A stretch of DNA of 64,000 nt from Nereocystis luetkeana (Eukaryota; Sar; Phaeophyceae; Laminariales; Laminariaceae). Positions 48,901 through 55,884 of the stretch are shown piece by piece; position 1 is the stretch's first letter, and each line of letters opens with the position of its first letter. The position numbers and the translations under genes were made by a program. Where the stretch lies: assembly GCA_031213475.1 (NCBI GenBank), contig JARUPZ010000015.1, positions 8,150,528 through 8,214,527 on the forward strand, read 5' to 3'. Under the pieces are notes generated by a model. The model was not told the DNA's origin and did not search any database. It saw only the letters and a program-made list of their open reading frames with translations.

Positions 48901-51900
48901 GTACGAAGGCGGATGTAGCGATGGAGACTATATCAGAGCAGCTTGACAACGAGGAGGCCGGACTGACGATCGACCGGGGACTCGAGGGCTGCATCCCCGG
49001 TCTGCAGGCGTTCGAGTTGTTTATCACGACGACTTTCAGGAAGAAGTACGACAAGGTAAAAAGGGTCTTCCGACGCCACGCCTTTCAAATACGCTTTACT
49101 CGAGGGTCGCACGACGGTAGGAATATTCGTGAATCATCGTCCTGTAGACTCCAGCTACCGGTTATAAAAACTATTTTTCCGGCGGTGGGAATACTCGCGA
49201 CTCTCTGAAAGTACAACAACGCGAGCCGGTGTAGATGTGGCGCATAATGAACACACCCACGAGGGAAGCAGTGCCGGTCGAAAATACCACGACCATCGGC
49301 TTACTTTCACAGCTACAATGATATTCCGTGGCAAGGAACGGTGTTTTTTGTCTCGATAATAAAAATTCACTCTACATGTACGTGAGCATTTTTTTTTTCT
49401 CTCCGAACACTACAGGTTCTTTCCGCTGCCTTTCGTCTCCGTTTCGGGTTACATTGATGAAGCGTTCGCATCGAGTCCGTAGAGTTGGTCATGAAGACGT
49501 CTACATTTTCGTTCGAGCATTCAGATCCGATTGGTGCAACATATTCCATGTTTGGAGTCGTTGGATTCTGTAGTCCCTCTTATACGCCGAAACAGTCTCT
49601 TCACATCAGCAGGTGGCAAGCGGGACGAATGCTGGACCAAAAATCACGAAAACACTTGTTATGGCCTGATATGAGCATAAAACAAATCCATATCACGGTA
49701 GCGCTTCTTAAAAAACACCCGGTTGACACGAGTACCCAGCAGGCACAATTTGTGCCTTGCTTCATAAGAACGCGCCTTATCTCGCGGAAACGCGGGCCAA
49801 AAATGAGGTGCATCTATGCCAACACCTGCTCCCCCCCCCCTCCTTCCATGAGTGCCCCCCCCTCCCCCCCGCCGAAGAATAATTTCATACGCCCCCTCAT
49901 GAACGCAGGTGTATCGGAGCCTGCTTCCGCCCTCGGGGTTCGACGTCCAGGCCAGGATAAGCGCTGCTAACAGCAGCAACCCCCAGGTGGACACCCTAGC
50001 ACAGACTGGGGTTGACCGGTTTTGGGTGGGAAAAGGCCCAGGCGTTAGTTGAAGCCCGCACGATATTACTCGTTTTTTTCCGAGTCAATCTTCTCGAGTA
50101 ATATCGTCCGCGCATCAACTAACGCTTACTAAGGCTTCTGAATTGCCATCCACATTTGCATCGGGAAAAATTCTATCCAGCTCCAGCATGTTATCTGGCA
50201 AGAGAAGCCCCGCTTTCGTAAGGAACAGAACTTATCGCTTGGCACATGAACTCAAAGCTCCGCACCGAACAGACGTACAGCGATCGACCGCAACCACAAC
50301 CCCCCCCCCCCCATTTGAAGCTGCCATCCATATGCAAGTCCGCCTCACAAGTGGCTCTTAATAGGATACAGCTCACCCTTCATGCGACCCGCCGGACACC
50401 TCACGGCGCTTCGCGCTGGGTGCAAGCAATGACTGTCTGGTCGGTGAAAACCCGGTATGCCCCGTCCTGGCATTGTAGGGATGCGAGGGTCCATGGTCAA
50501 ATGACTACGGCCATGCATCAGATCGAGTACATCTCTCCTATCGAGTACACCCCCACCACCTCGATCTCCACCCCCACACCAACGCCCACTGCCAACAACC
50601 CCGATCGTAGGCCGGTAGCTTGCTTGGCGACCAACGGCGGGCTTTGGGACCGCGACGAGGGGGAGAGGCCGTCGGGGGCATGGCCATGGGAGCGCTGCGG
50701 GGGCTCCGGGGTTTGGGGGCTTCAAAACTGCCCAAGAAAACCGAGAAGACCGTGGCGGCAGCGAAGGAATTGAATGGATTTTTGCAGGGATTTGTCGAGC
50801 AGGTGGAAATACACTTATCAAGGGGGGGGGGGGGGGGGGGGGGGGGCTCATGAGGCGGGAGGGGTACCGCCCATTGATTTGTTCGTGGCTTTAATAATGG
50901 CTATCCCGTTGCAGTAAGCTGGTCCTCGAAGTCCTACTCCCCCTGTTTCGGGGTAACAGAGTAATTGGGACCAAATATGCTCAGTAAACATACTGGAATA
51001 TATAGGGAATTGTCTACAACGATGGGTCCCGAATGCTGTGGCCCTCGATGATACGTAAAAGCGGCATGCTGACCGCTTGAGTTGCATGTGTTGCGGACGA
51101 AATGCCGACGACCACGGCTAAATTACGAACAGCTACTCGGCACACGTCTTGAGTTCAGAGGGGCAAACACCCGCGGATTTCTTCGATCACCCAACCTACA
51201 TTTGTAGCCTTCAGAAAATACATTGCGAAGCCTCTCTCCCCCCGTTGAGGGCCTACCAGGTATGTATTAGGGCCACCGTGATTGTAAAAACCCATGATGG
51301 GCCCAAGAACAAAATGCATCCCCCTATGTCTACACCCTACGTTTGGTTATGATTGCTACTTTGTTTGTGTTGTTCCACCCGCAATACCGCTAAAGTTACG
51401 GAATAGTCCGCCCATGATTTCCGAGTGCGTGGTATGTAGTACAAAGTGTCCCTCTGTCCCCGAAACGTGGACGGACGCCTGTTAGAGCTAAAAAACCGAA
51501 ACCCTCCCGCTTTTTATTTCATCGCAGAGCTTCACGCGCGAGGAGCTGACGAGGTCTTACCGCCAGCCGGCATGGTGGGATCGCCTCATTGGAACTCCGC
51601 CGAACATGCGACAGGTGAGAGTCGTACTGCTGGTAAACTCGTTTTGTATTTACGGCCATCAATGCTGCTGCCTGTCGATGTGCAAGAACCAGGCACAAAA
51701 TACCGTTGGCATATGTTATGGATTTATTTATAGTATCGCGTTGGACATCCGACATATATATGATACCTGGTACAACAAGCTATACATATGTATATGCAGC
51801 ATAAAATAATAGCGTCGTTCACTCACACACAGTTGCAAAAAAAGAGGAAGGAAATCAAGAGAATCAAACAAAAGGAAATAAAAACGCACGGGGGCCCAAG

Positions 51901-54900
51901 GCATTATGCACCTACAGACGGTAGGACTGCACTCTCGTTTCGGGGGAAAACATCCTTGGAGTTAAGAGTCAAGTATACCTTTATGTACGTACAGCAGCAG
52001 CGTGGCAGAAAAACGGTTAACACATCGATCCATATCTGCCTGCTGCGCTATCGTTCTTATCGCGCTATCAATCCGATATTCAAGGCATGCATTATTATGG
52101 TCGTACCCAAAAAGGCATCATTTGCTATCGTACGCGTAAAACAGCCTTATTATCGCATCCAATAAGGCCTACCAGGTACATCATTTGTTGTCGGTCGTAC
52201 CCAATCAGGCATGCCTGGTTATCGCACCTAGTAAGGCATACATTATCTGTTGTCGTACCCAACCAGGCATGCCTTCTTATCGTGCCCAGTTAGGCTTGCC
52301 TTACTATCGTACCCAGTTAGGCATGCCTTATTATCGGACCCCACAAGGTACACATTGTTTGTTGTCGTACCCAACCAGGCATGCATCAATATCACACCCA
52401 ATAAGGCATGCATTATGATCGTACCCAATAAGGCATGCCTTGCCATGGTGGGGCTGTTCACCAGGTTACTCAGTTGGATCTGCACTACAAGTATACGGAT
52501 CCTGCACAGCGCTTCATCAAAGGCACGTTAGGATCTACCTGTATATGGTCACGATGATATATCTGTAGATGATCCAGATGATATATAGGTAGATGATCTA
52601 GATGACCTATATGCAGATGATTTTCATGATCTGTCCGAGGTGTGTGAACAACTCACGCAGCTCGCTGATTGAGTTTTGACGAAATTGTCGATCTCGCCCC
52701 TAAGGGTGTCGTTCTAACACAGTCACACATCGATGGGGCGGGCTGGACTTCCTAGGTTCCCTCGACGGACACTTTCTGCCCCACCAGCAGGTTCCCTTTC
52801 TCCAAAAATGGACGACCGGTACGTGAAGCCTCCTCACATCCAAGTACACGACATGCCGCCCCGTGCACCGCAAAATTTCCACTGTTACTTTACTCGTGTT
52901 CTGAGTGTGTGACGTGTTTGTTGCCTGGTTGTTTATTTTTTTCAGATGGCCACCTACCCTTGCATCTTGTACCCGGACCCCAAGAACTGGTTCACCAATG
53001 CAACATTCCTTGGGATCGAGGTTAGTGACCGAGCGGCGCTACTGCGGTAGGTGTTGGCATGCCACTACAGTGCGGTAGGAAAGAGAGCAATTACACGGTG
53101 GGGGAGAGAGCCGTGCCTCTACAGTGCGGTAGGTGGGAGGGGAGAGGGGTGCACTCATTTTCATGGATGGCCCCAGTCGTATGACCATAGACCCTCGCAT
53201 CCCTGCGCATAATGCCGGGACGGAGCACGTCGGGTTTTTCACTGACCAGGCAGACATTGAGTGCTTGCACCAAGCGCGAGGCGAAACGTGGGGTGTTCGG
53301 GCTAGTCGCGTGAAGGGTGATCTTCGTCCGACTAAGAAACGCTTGTGATACTTTCTTGCAATCGATGACAACGTCGAATTAATTGGGGGTGGGAGGGGTG
53401 TACTCGATGGAGGGAGGGTACTCATTTATTGCTCGCCCTAGGCAGTTGACCATTGATCACGCACCTCTCTCGAGACGGAGCACCGTTCCTACCTAGATAG
53501 AGACACCCCCAAGTTTTGGGCGCTCATCACGTGCTTTCCCACGCATTACATGAATACTGCTTGCCTACCTTGTTCTCTTCCTGTCTTTTGCCTTTTGTGG
53601 CCACCATCTTATTTCCTAGGGCGTGCTACGGTAGGGGATGGACTGACGAGCCGTACTACGGCAGGTATTGGAGTTGCACGGTTTTAGCTCAATTGTTTCT
53701 CGCCGACCGAGCTCCTCTATAAACGGGGGGGGGGGTACCGAAACACTTTTCATCCGATGCACCTGGTAAATTATTGCACGAAAACGTTGGTTGGATACAA
53801 CTTTTAATAGGTGATTTCATTGTGTGTTAGGGCTTAGAAGACAACGGTTTTATAATTGTTTTCAAAGTCGGTTGGTGTGGAGAGGCATGCGTAAAGCGCC
53901 TCAAGCGAGGGAAGCCTCAGAAATATTGAGAGGTAACTCGACTATTTGTCCAGCTCTAATTGAAAGGTGCTCATCCCCTAAATATGTGTGGACCGGTAAC
54001 GGGAGTTCCAGTGTTCAGGGAGGTCGCTCGTTTTGTCGGACCGGCTACGCATTTACGATAGCCATCTATGCTTCGTTGCCGTACTAGAAAGGGCGTTAGC
54101 ATGCCGTTTTCGTCAGGCAGTCAACGCTGACCTTTTCACACCTCGGAGAGATCATCTACAGATCATCTTCATACCATGGATCTAGATTTTTCAAGACAGA
54201 TAGATCCCTCATCTGCATGATCAAGCTCACGCTGCCGGGTGGGCGCCATACAACCTGCATGATGTAGGGCATGCTTCTTGGATTGATTCTGCACTATATA
54301 CAGATCCTGCATAGCACCTCATAACGGCAGGCTGGGGCCCAGATGATCCAGATCGTGATCTGTCTGTCCGATGTATGAAACCTTTGGCTTTGGTGGGGAT
54401 AAGGGGGCTTCGTTCTTCACGGGGATAGGGGAAGGGCCATCGAAAATGAGGCAATGAAGCCACTACCAGGTATCAGTTACCACGAAATGTACTGTAGCAA
54501 CCTCGTACTCTTTTTTGTAAGCAGCAGGGGTACAAGTCGCCGACTAAAGCTCTTGAATAGCTCGGTACTGCAGCAAATTGCGTGCGACAATCTAGGGAAG
54601 TGTACGTGTCTTTTGTATCTGGCTGGCTCGTCGGTGGCTCTTGGCGTGTGTTTCGTCGGTGTCTTGTATTGTTGTTTATCAAAGAAGTAATTGAATTATG
54701 GATTCCCTTTTGTATGTGGATGGTGTGATTGGAACTAGCTCAGCAGTATACATTCTCAGATGACAAATTAAATATTAAAAAGCCAACCAGTTGGCATTAA
54801 ATCGCGACCCAACCGATAACTGGCCGAGAAATCCAGCCAACTCACTTTCAGTCCCAGTGATGGGGACTCCGGTGTTCCATTGCAGTTTCTGAGTGAAGCG

Positions 54901-55665
54901 CTGAATAGACATCAATCAGCGTCTGCCTAAACAACCTACATCGCGGGCGTGGCTTGGGAGGGAGAGATCTGCTGGCTTGACAAGCCTACCTCAGTACCTA
55001 TCTCTGTGATCCCACCAATAAATAATCCGAGGAACTGTCGAAGCAAAAGTAATGGTTTATGCACTTGTGCGTGTCCCCCTCCCTTCACGAAACCGAAGAT
55101 ATTTACTGTATCACGGGGTGAGGGCTCCCTTTTATCGCGACGATCATCCACTACCAGCTGTGTAAGAGTGAGCAGTATCTCCCATGTCTCAGATGGCCTT
55201 AGCCTTGCCCCCTCCCCCATACGTTTATGCCATGCATGACATGAGTGACCCCCCCCCCCCCCCCCTCTCCCCTTCCGCGCCTCCCCCCTTCCCCTCTCCC
55301 CATCCCCCCCTTTCCTCTGACTTGGCCCCGCTTCCCGCACATGCCCCCCCTTCCCTCCCCTCCCCTCCCCTCCCCTCCCCTCCCCTCCCCTCCCCTCCCC
55401 TCCCCTCCCCTTCCCTCCCCTCCCCTCCCCTCCCCTCCCCTTCCCTCCCCTCCCCTCCCCTCCCTTCCCACTCGTGTCACCTGACGCACCTTACGTCCCC
55501 CTGAATTGTCGGTCGGGTCCTTCTTTCTTCAAAAACTTGCTCCTTTCCTCGACCATGGCGCCGACAGCTTGATCTCCTTCTGCTGGACATGACGGCCTTT
55601 CACCTCTTCGATCAGGCTTTTGGAGATCCCACAACTTCAGCCCTTCTGACTTTTTTGCTGGACAG
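20296..55665 (+). CDS. TMEM67: Meckelin (TMEM67/MKS3) orthologue, 22 exons, 3' end missing
   Basis: Meckelin is a transmembrane protein of the MKS module at the ciliary/flagellar transition zone, where it helps gate membrane proteins and supports ciliogenesis. I chained 22 exons on the plus strand by reading frame, splice sites and order against human meckelin; every junction keeps phase and gives about 1,087 codons (human 995 residues). Visible parts: signal peptide (1-21), Cys-rich repeats (about 30-235), ectodomain containing the IYPP motif (about 550), membrane segments between about 600 and 870, the FIDWE motif (exon 14), the VANEWN motif (exon 15), RFVDLA (exon 17) and a C-terminal part ending LLTFLLD. 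The final 20-30 residues, equivalent to the human end after LTYLQQ, were not found. Introns carry MITEs and microsatellites. Family assignment is very secure; exact ends of exons 1, 13 and 19 are less so. Confidence 0.94.
21476..21640. repeat. Family N copies, adjacent pair
   Basis: CGCTCTGTTTTGTAAATATA ... TTAAACGGTTATTATATTC, then CCGGACGTCAATATAACGAT ... AACGGCCCTTACATTTCCGT. Followed within a few bases by a MITE H copy. Confidence 0.78.
21643..21738. repeat. MITE H copy
   Basis: GCAAACTGCAGTCCCGTTTT ... CCCAAACGGGACTGCAG, centre GAATTTGAATGG; the best-preserved pair of arms. Confidence 0.9.
22030..22275 (+). repeat. Family R copy
   Basis: CAACAGATCATGATCTATCT, GTTGTGCAGGATCTGCACAG and AACACGCGCTAGATCATGCG. 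Confidence 0.78.
23235..23383 (+). CDS. TMEM67: Meckelin exon 2
   Basis: Acceptor TTTTTTTATCAG. The exon encodes the Cys motif ALSCTCADGYIVETTSC, equivalent to human TSCVCLPGFQ. The donor G/GTACAG leaves one base, which joins exon 3 to give SGFTC. The frame continues open past the donor, so the boundary rests on phase and alignment. Confidence 0.85.
24301..24426 (+). CDS. TMEM67: Meckelin exon 3
   Basis: Acceptor GTGACACAG and donor G/GTGAGC. It encodes FTCSSCSG, SSCVPCGSS and ECSCPI, the regular CxxC/CxC pattern of the meckelin ectodomain (human ICKKCPEN, NCISCPSD, KCHCPIG). Confidence 0.9.
24758..24974 (+). CDS. TMEM67: Meckelin exon 4
   Basis: Acceptor GTATGTATGCAG, donor GG/GTGAGC. It encodes GCTSCDDGEYVF, FSCQTCPDEHMSF and GGFCSCDN, matching human TCELCDGNENSF, RCVRCEPTFV and SCACSE. 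The sequence just downstream becomes a degenerate GCGACCCGCTT minisatellite. Confidence 0.9.
24985..25480 (+). repeat. GCGACCCGCTT minisatellite
   Basis: About 45 degenerate 10-11-bp units (TTGCGACCCGC) beginning right after meckelin exon 4. All are open in some frames and give false long frames. Confidence 0.93.
25822..25898. repeat. MITE H, partial copy
   Basis: Only one half is kept: AATTCCAAGTAGTTTGTCCC then AAACGGGCATGCAG and GGGTTAAG. Confidence 0.7.
25977..27392 (-). repeat. Three tandem family D copies
   Basis: Approximate copies 25977-26345, 26376-26888 and 26889-27392, all inverted relative to the copy at 12131 and separated by C runs. The middle copy has AACCAGGTA where the copy at 12131 has TA. 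In meckelin intron 4. Confidence 0.87.
27363..27648 (+). repeat. 96-bp tandem triplication spanning exon 5 acceptor
   Basis: Three units starting TGTCATGCATGACATGAGTA and containing CTGTGTCACCTGGCAGCTAC at 27363, 27459 and 27555. Each carries the same acceptor AG; the third runs into real exon 5. The left part of the unit comes from a family D end. Confidence 0.95.
27627..27740 (+). CDS. TMEM67: Meckelin exon 5, GC-AG donor, triplicated 5' end
   Basis: 114 bp, starting after CACCTGGCAG and ending CGCAG/GCGAGG. It supplies the missing Cys after the CxC of exon 4 (LGPLRCVDSS against human TGGLCFSS). Only the GC donor keeps phase with exon 6: the nearby GTAACC would shift the frame. The acceptor and first 22 bp of the exon lie in a 96-bp unit repeated three times (27363-27648); only the third copy continues into coding sequence. 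Confidence 0.75.
27903..28012 (+). repeat. Decayed copy of meckelin exon 6 5' end
   Basis: GCCTCGGCGGGGTCGACCAT parallels GCCTCGGCGGAGTCGACCAT in exon 6 (28371), and the upstream intron (CTATTAATAATACTGCTG, TTCCGTCTTCG) also matches. An acceptor-like ATTAG is kept, but the exon frame meets TGA at 28011. Confidence 0.85.
28030..28320 (+). repeat. (CTA/CTG)n tract
   Basis: About 95 trinucleotides between the decayed and the real 5' end of meckelin exon 6. Confidence 0.95.
28364..28502 (+). CDS. TMEM67: Meckelin exon 6
   Basis: Acceptor GTATTAACAG, donor CAG/GTCTGG. It encodes ITSLTMDHLLTWAGATCYSY and ends LQACQ, matching human [20 protein letters not shown] through SCQ. A decayed copy of its acceptor and 5' end lies about 390 bp upstream. 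Confidence 0.85.
30017..30121 (+). CDS. TMEM67: Meckelin exon 7
   Basis: Acceptor CACTGTTGAACCAG, donor CAG/GTGAGG, phase 0 at both ends. It encodes SLGNLCALQLHN and ACALF, matching human ALGNMCVMNMNS and ACGLF. Confidence 0.92.
30335..30800 (+). repeat. Family R with 15-bp ATATCATCTGCAGAT array
   Basis: Array at about 30484-30606, then GTGCAGGATTTGTGTACAGT, CAGGAAGCGTGTCCTAGATC and AACATGAGCTAGATCATACA. In meckelin intron 7. Confidence 0.88.
31091..31261 (+). CDS. TMEM67: Meckelin exon 8
   Basis: Acceptor GTGCTGCAG, donor CAG/GTATAT. It encodes LPWLSYVEE and KYSLDGEWLGLEEM, matching human LPWLFYGDQ and SYDIRGNFLKWQTL. 57 codons, phase 0 at both ends. Confidence 0.92.
31262..33464. other. 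Meckelin intron 8
   Basis: No exon recognised; a (GT)n run at 33257-33282 and short fragments of family F near 31740. Confidence 0.6.
33465..33632 (+). CDS. TMEM67: Meckelin exon 9
   Basis: Acceptor CATGACTCGCAG, donor GAG/GTGAGA. It encodes FCGVGAPETSAGG, YLKFGHSMTNSFECDLSSLL and YFYDPY, matching human QLCPDTETR, YSFGTTYQQNCEIPI and IFYDVY. Confidence 0.92.
33665..34032 (+). repeat. (GTA)n followed by (GAAGCR)n
   Basis: Trinucleotide GTA tract 33665-33905, then a hexanucleotide GAAGCAGAAGCG tract 33945-34032, just before the candidate cassette exon at 34077. Confidence 0.95.
34077..34157 (+). CDS. TMEM67: Possible in-frame cassette exon of meckelin
   Basis: 81 bp (27 codons), open in phase 0, between GCTCTTGGTTTTTAG and AAG/GTAAGT. 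Both neighbours are phase 0, so inclusion would not break the frame and would add 27 residues with two Cys. Skipping it gives the better alignment to human meckelin (FYDPYIVDE then ATGNLHPVAVLN), so it is either alternative or a chance exon. It is not counted in the main model. Confidence 0.35.
34398..34517 (+). repeat. Family D, truncated copy
   Basis: Keeps the G run, TGTACTCGATAGGAGAGATG and TGCCGGGACGGAGCATGCCG, then stops. Confidence 0.85.
34662..35030. repeat. Family N copies flanking a family R copy
   Basis: GCTCTGGACGAAAATGTAAT ... TCCTTATATCTGCGTCC (34668-34735) and CTCTGGGCGTAAATGTAAGG ... GATCCTTGTGTTTCTGCC (34952-35020). A GATC-rich repeat lies between. Confidence 0.78.
34755..34925 (-). 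repeat. Family R copy
   Basis: CTGTGTGATCTAGCTCGTAC, AATCTAGGACATGCTTCCCG, GATAGATAGATACATCG. Confidence 0.75.
36055..36164. repeat. MITE M copy
   Basis: TATTACGGGGGACCATACTT ... AACTATGGTCCCCCGTGATA; about 110 bp, close to consensus. It sits next to a truncated family N arm. Confidence 0.92.
37363..37475 (+). repeat. Family R fragment
   Basis: TACAATCTGCATATAGATCG, CAGGTTGTATAGGATCTAGA, TTTGATCGTTATCTGTCCGA. Confidence 0.65.
37567..37709 (+). CDS. TMEM67: Meckelin exon 10
   Basis: Acceptor ACAACATTACAG, donor GG/GTAGGA. It encodes LHPVAVLNVN, NLNLAP and LFTRRFFFFDVVSG, matching human YILAVPVLNLN and LLTRRIFLVDAVSG. Confidence 0.92.
38550..38742 (+). CDS. TMEM67: Meckelin exon 11 (Gly-run insert)
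   Basis: It encodes a low-complexity Ser/Gly insert, then VPEVLRYVSSMRLTFKIRD and SIYPPILE, matching human QPRVIRVATQISLSVHL and NIYPPLIT. The donor GAG/GTGAAC is chosen because IYPPILE-VTYAEV then matches IYPPLIT-IAYSDI in phase 0. The acceptor (CCGACAAAG) is less certain; the Gly run is a species-specific expansion. Confidence 0.88.
39241..39465 (+). CDS. TMEM67: Meckelin exon 12 (first membrane segment)
   Basis: Acceptor ACTTTCCCCTCAG, donor GTG/GTGAGC. It encodes VTYAEVKP, ISFTVEYTMDT (human VSFSVTYEMDH) and a hydrophobic stretch AFFAVVIVLTSLTGLW at the position of the first meckelin membrane helix. Confidence 0.92.
40436..40549. repeat. MITE M copy
   Basis: TATTACGGGGGGGCATAGTT ... AACTATGGGTCCCCGTGA, immediately followed by ACAG and a TACCTGGTA word. 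Confidence 0.9.
40854..40965. repeat. MITE M copy
   Basis: CTATTACGGGGGACCATAGT ... CTATGGCCCCCCCGTAATA. About 300 bp from the previous copy. Confidence 0.92.
41182..41322 (+). CDS. TMEM67: Meckelin exon 13 (membrane segment)
   Basis: It encodes AVLLVTHSFVLYLFPFTFLI then STYWFVFFKLQ, matching human [22 protein letters not shown]. Donor CAG/GTGAGT. The acceptor CACGGCACAG is the best phase-0 site; the few residues before FMYQM are the least certain part. Confidence 0.88.
41410..41503 (+). repeat. Family D fragment between G runs
   Basis: TGTACTCGATAGAAGAGATG then CTCGATCTCATGCATGGCC, flanked by a mainly-G run on the left and a pure-G run on the right. Confidence 0.8.
42176..42296. repeat. 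MITE M copy, diverged
   Basis: TTATTACGGGGAACCACAGT ... TTTAATATGATCTCCCGAAA, in opposite internal orientation (ACTATTGTTACTAAAAATAG). Confidence 0.85.
42517..42687 (+). CDS. TMEM67: Meckelin exon 14
   Basis: It encodes QSVFIMLPADREGYG, a hydrophobic LMVIVMFLFQLL and TTDVFLIDWEK, matching human KSVSVLLP and TIDVFFIDWER. The acceptor is a tandem NAGNAG site (GAGCAG); the downstream AG fits the alignment, the upstream one would add one Gln. Donor AAG/GTGACG. Confidence 0.92.
42724..43205 (+). repeat. (TTGG)n array
   Basis: Degenerate GGTTGGTTGGTT array 36 bp after meckelin exon 14, interrupted by a MITE M copy (43045-43155). Confidence 0.95.
43045..43155. repeat. MITE M nested in TTGG repeat
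   Basis: TTATTTCGGGGGACCACAGT ... TACTATGGTCCCCCGTAATA. It interrupts the (TTGG)n array at 42724-43205, so it inserted after the array formed. Confidence 0.92.
43538..43759 (+). CDS. TMEM67: Meckelin exon 15
   Basis: Acceptor GCCTACGACAG, donor GAG/GTGGGG. It encodes VSVWRQLLVANEWNRLGTRR, matching human [20 protein letters not shown], then the membrane stretch VFSLVWMTFILGA. Confidence 0.93.
43795..44300 (+). repeat. GGGCTGTGATAGTGCTT minisatellite
   Basis: About 17 degenerate units of 26-30 bp (TTAACTAGGGCTGTGATAGT) directly after meckelin exon 15. One unit carries TACCTGGTA where others have TA. Confidence 0.93.
45002..45129 (+). CDS. TMEM67: Meckelin exon 16 (membrane segment)
   Basis: Acceptor GGCCTGTCACAG, donor AG/GTGCGT. 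It encodes LRFANVTFWWLLVCGLQWLV then YGFIERYILEQPEL, matching human [20 protein letters not shown] and FYERFIED. Confidence 0.92.
47184..47280 (+). CDS. TMEM67: Meckelin exon 17
   Basis: Acceptor TTGCCTGGAAG, donor AGG/GTGAGT. It encodes FVDLATMAKVSVLILDEKYH then GWYLHCRSP, matching human [20 protein letters not shown] and GYYIHGRSV. Confidence 0.93.
47424..47471 (+). repeat. 24-bp tandem duplication
   Basis: GACGACAGTTACAGTTCACC followed by GCG and repeated once, in meckelin intron 17. Confidence 0.85.
48195..48272. repeat. Family N copy
   Basis: GCTCTGGGCGTAAATGTAAG GAATGCTT ... AACGCTCCACACATTTATTT. Confidence 0.78.
48545..48765 (+). repeat. Repeat family F, longest copy
   Basis: GTGTTCTTCACATGAAACCG, ATACCCGTCGACAACCAGC, AGTGTCCGTGCCGATCCTCC and CATCGTACTTGATACGACAG, about 220 bp, 145 bp before meckelin exon 18. 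Confidence 0.8.
48909..49055 (+). CDS. TMEM67: Meckelin exon 18
   Basis: Acceptor TTGTACGAAG, donor AAG/GTAAAA. It encodes ADVAMETISEQLDNEEAGL and FRKKYDK, matching human [20 protein letters not shown] and MRQHYDR. 49 codons, phase 0 at both ends. Confidence 0.9.
50042..50126. repeat. Long hairpin, 31-bp arms
   Basis: GCGTTAGTTGA ... GATATTACTCG at 50042-50072 is the inverse of CGAGTAATATC ... TCAACTAACGC at 50096-50126, with about four mismatches and a 23-nt loop. In meckelin intron 18. Confidence 0.92.
50298..50560 (-). repeat. Family D half copy
   Basis: Inverted copy from the CATATGCAAGTCCGCC end to CTCTCCTATCGAGTACACCC, bounded by C runs. Lies 50 bp before meckelin exon 19. Confidence 0.87.
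50611..50802 (+). CDS. TMEM67: Meckelin exon 19
   Basis: It encodes AKELNGFLQGFVEQ, matching human YHMMNKFLGSFIDH, preceded by a GC-rich segment with little similarity. Acceptor CCCGATCGTAG is the best phase-0 choice; donor CAG/GTGGAA. A 25-G run begins 20 bp after the donor. Confidence 0.78.
51528..51614 (+). CDS. TMEM67: Meckelin exon 20
   Basis: Acceptor TTTATTTCATCGCAG, donor CAG/GTGAGA. It encodes SFTREELTRSYRQPAWWDRL and ends PPNMRQ, in the place of human YFIKDKLLLERILGMEF. 29 codons, phase 0. Confidence 0.85.
52080..52450 (+). repeat. AAGGCATGC...CGTACCCA minisatellite
   Basis: About 12 degenerate units (GGCATGCCTTATTATCGTAC then CCAATAA). One unit carries TACCAGGTA where another has TA. 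In meckelin intron 20. Confidence 0.9.
52475..52640 (+). repeat. Family R fragment
   Basis: GGATCTGCACTACAAGTATA, then AGATGATCTAGATGACCTAT style 15-bp units and ATGATCTGTCCGAGGTGTG. Confidence 0.7.
52946..53020 (+). CDS. TMEM67: Meckelin exon 21
   Basis: Strong acceptor TTTATTTTTTTCAG, donor GAG/GTTAGT. It encodes CILYPDPKNWFTNATFLGIE, matching human [20 protein letters not shown]. 25 codons, phase 0. Confidence 0.9.
53146..53386 (+). repeat. Family D half copy
   Basis: From CATGGATGGCCCCAGTCG through ACTAAGAAACGCTTGTG; diverged. Confidence 0.82.
53417..53525 (+). repeat. Repeat family G, copy 3 of 3
   Basis: Diverged copy with CGAGACGGAGCACCGTTCCT. It abuts a family D copy, so the two families may be parts of one larger element. 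Confidence 0.8.
54145..54385 (-). repeat. Family R copy
   Basis: GAGAGATCATCTACAGATCA, CCATACAACCTGCATGATGT, AGGGCATGCTTCTTGGATTG, CAGATCGTGATCTGTCTG. Confidence 0.78.
55250..55470 (+). repeat. (CCCCT)n pyrimidine tract
   Basis: C run then CTCCCCTCCC array; about 98 bp upstream of meckelin exon 22. Confidence 0.95.
55568..55665 (+). CDS. TMEM67: Meckelin exon 22 (last exon found)
   Basis: Acceptor GCGCCGACAG, donor AG/GTAATT. It encodes LDLLLLDMTAFHLFDQA and SALLTFLLD, matching human LLIFDLLFFCVVDLACQ and ASFLTYLQQ. One further short exon is expected downstream; I did not find it. A phase-compatible stretch near 57,680-57,780 shows NLARDT but is not convincing. Confidence 0.88.
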
Positions 55666-55773
55666 GTAATTATCACTTTGTTGCTTGCGTTTGTGTTACA
55701 AGAATACACCCACCCTGAGTTCCACAGGTGTCAGATGTTGCTTCCCTCAATACGAAGGGATACATATTTATAC

Positions 55774-55884
55774 TATTACGGGGGACCATAGTTAATAGGA
55801 CCAACTATTGTTATTAAAAATGGCTAAATATATAGGTTTTTATGTACCCCATAGGTCCTATTAACTATGGTCCCCCGTAGTAGT
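55774..55884. repeat. MITE M copy
   Basis: TATTACGGGGGACCATAGTT ... AACTATGGTCCCCCGTAGTA, 108 bp after meckelin exon 22. Confidence 0.92.
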
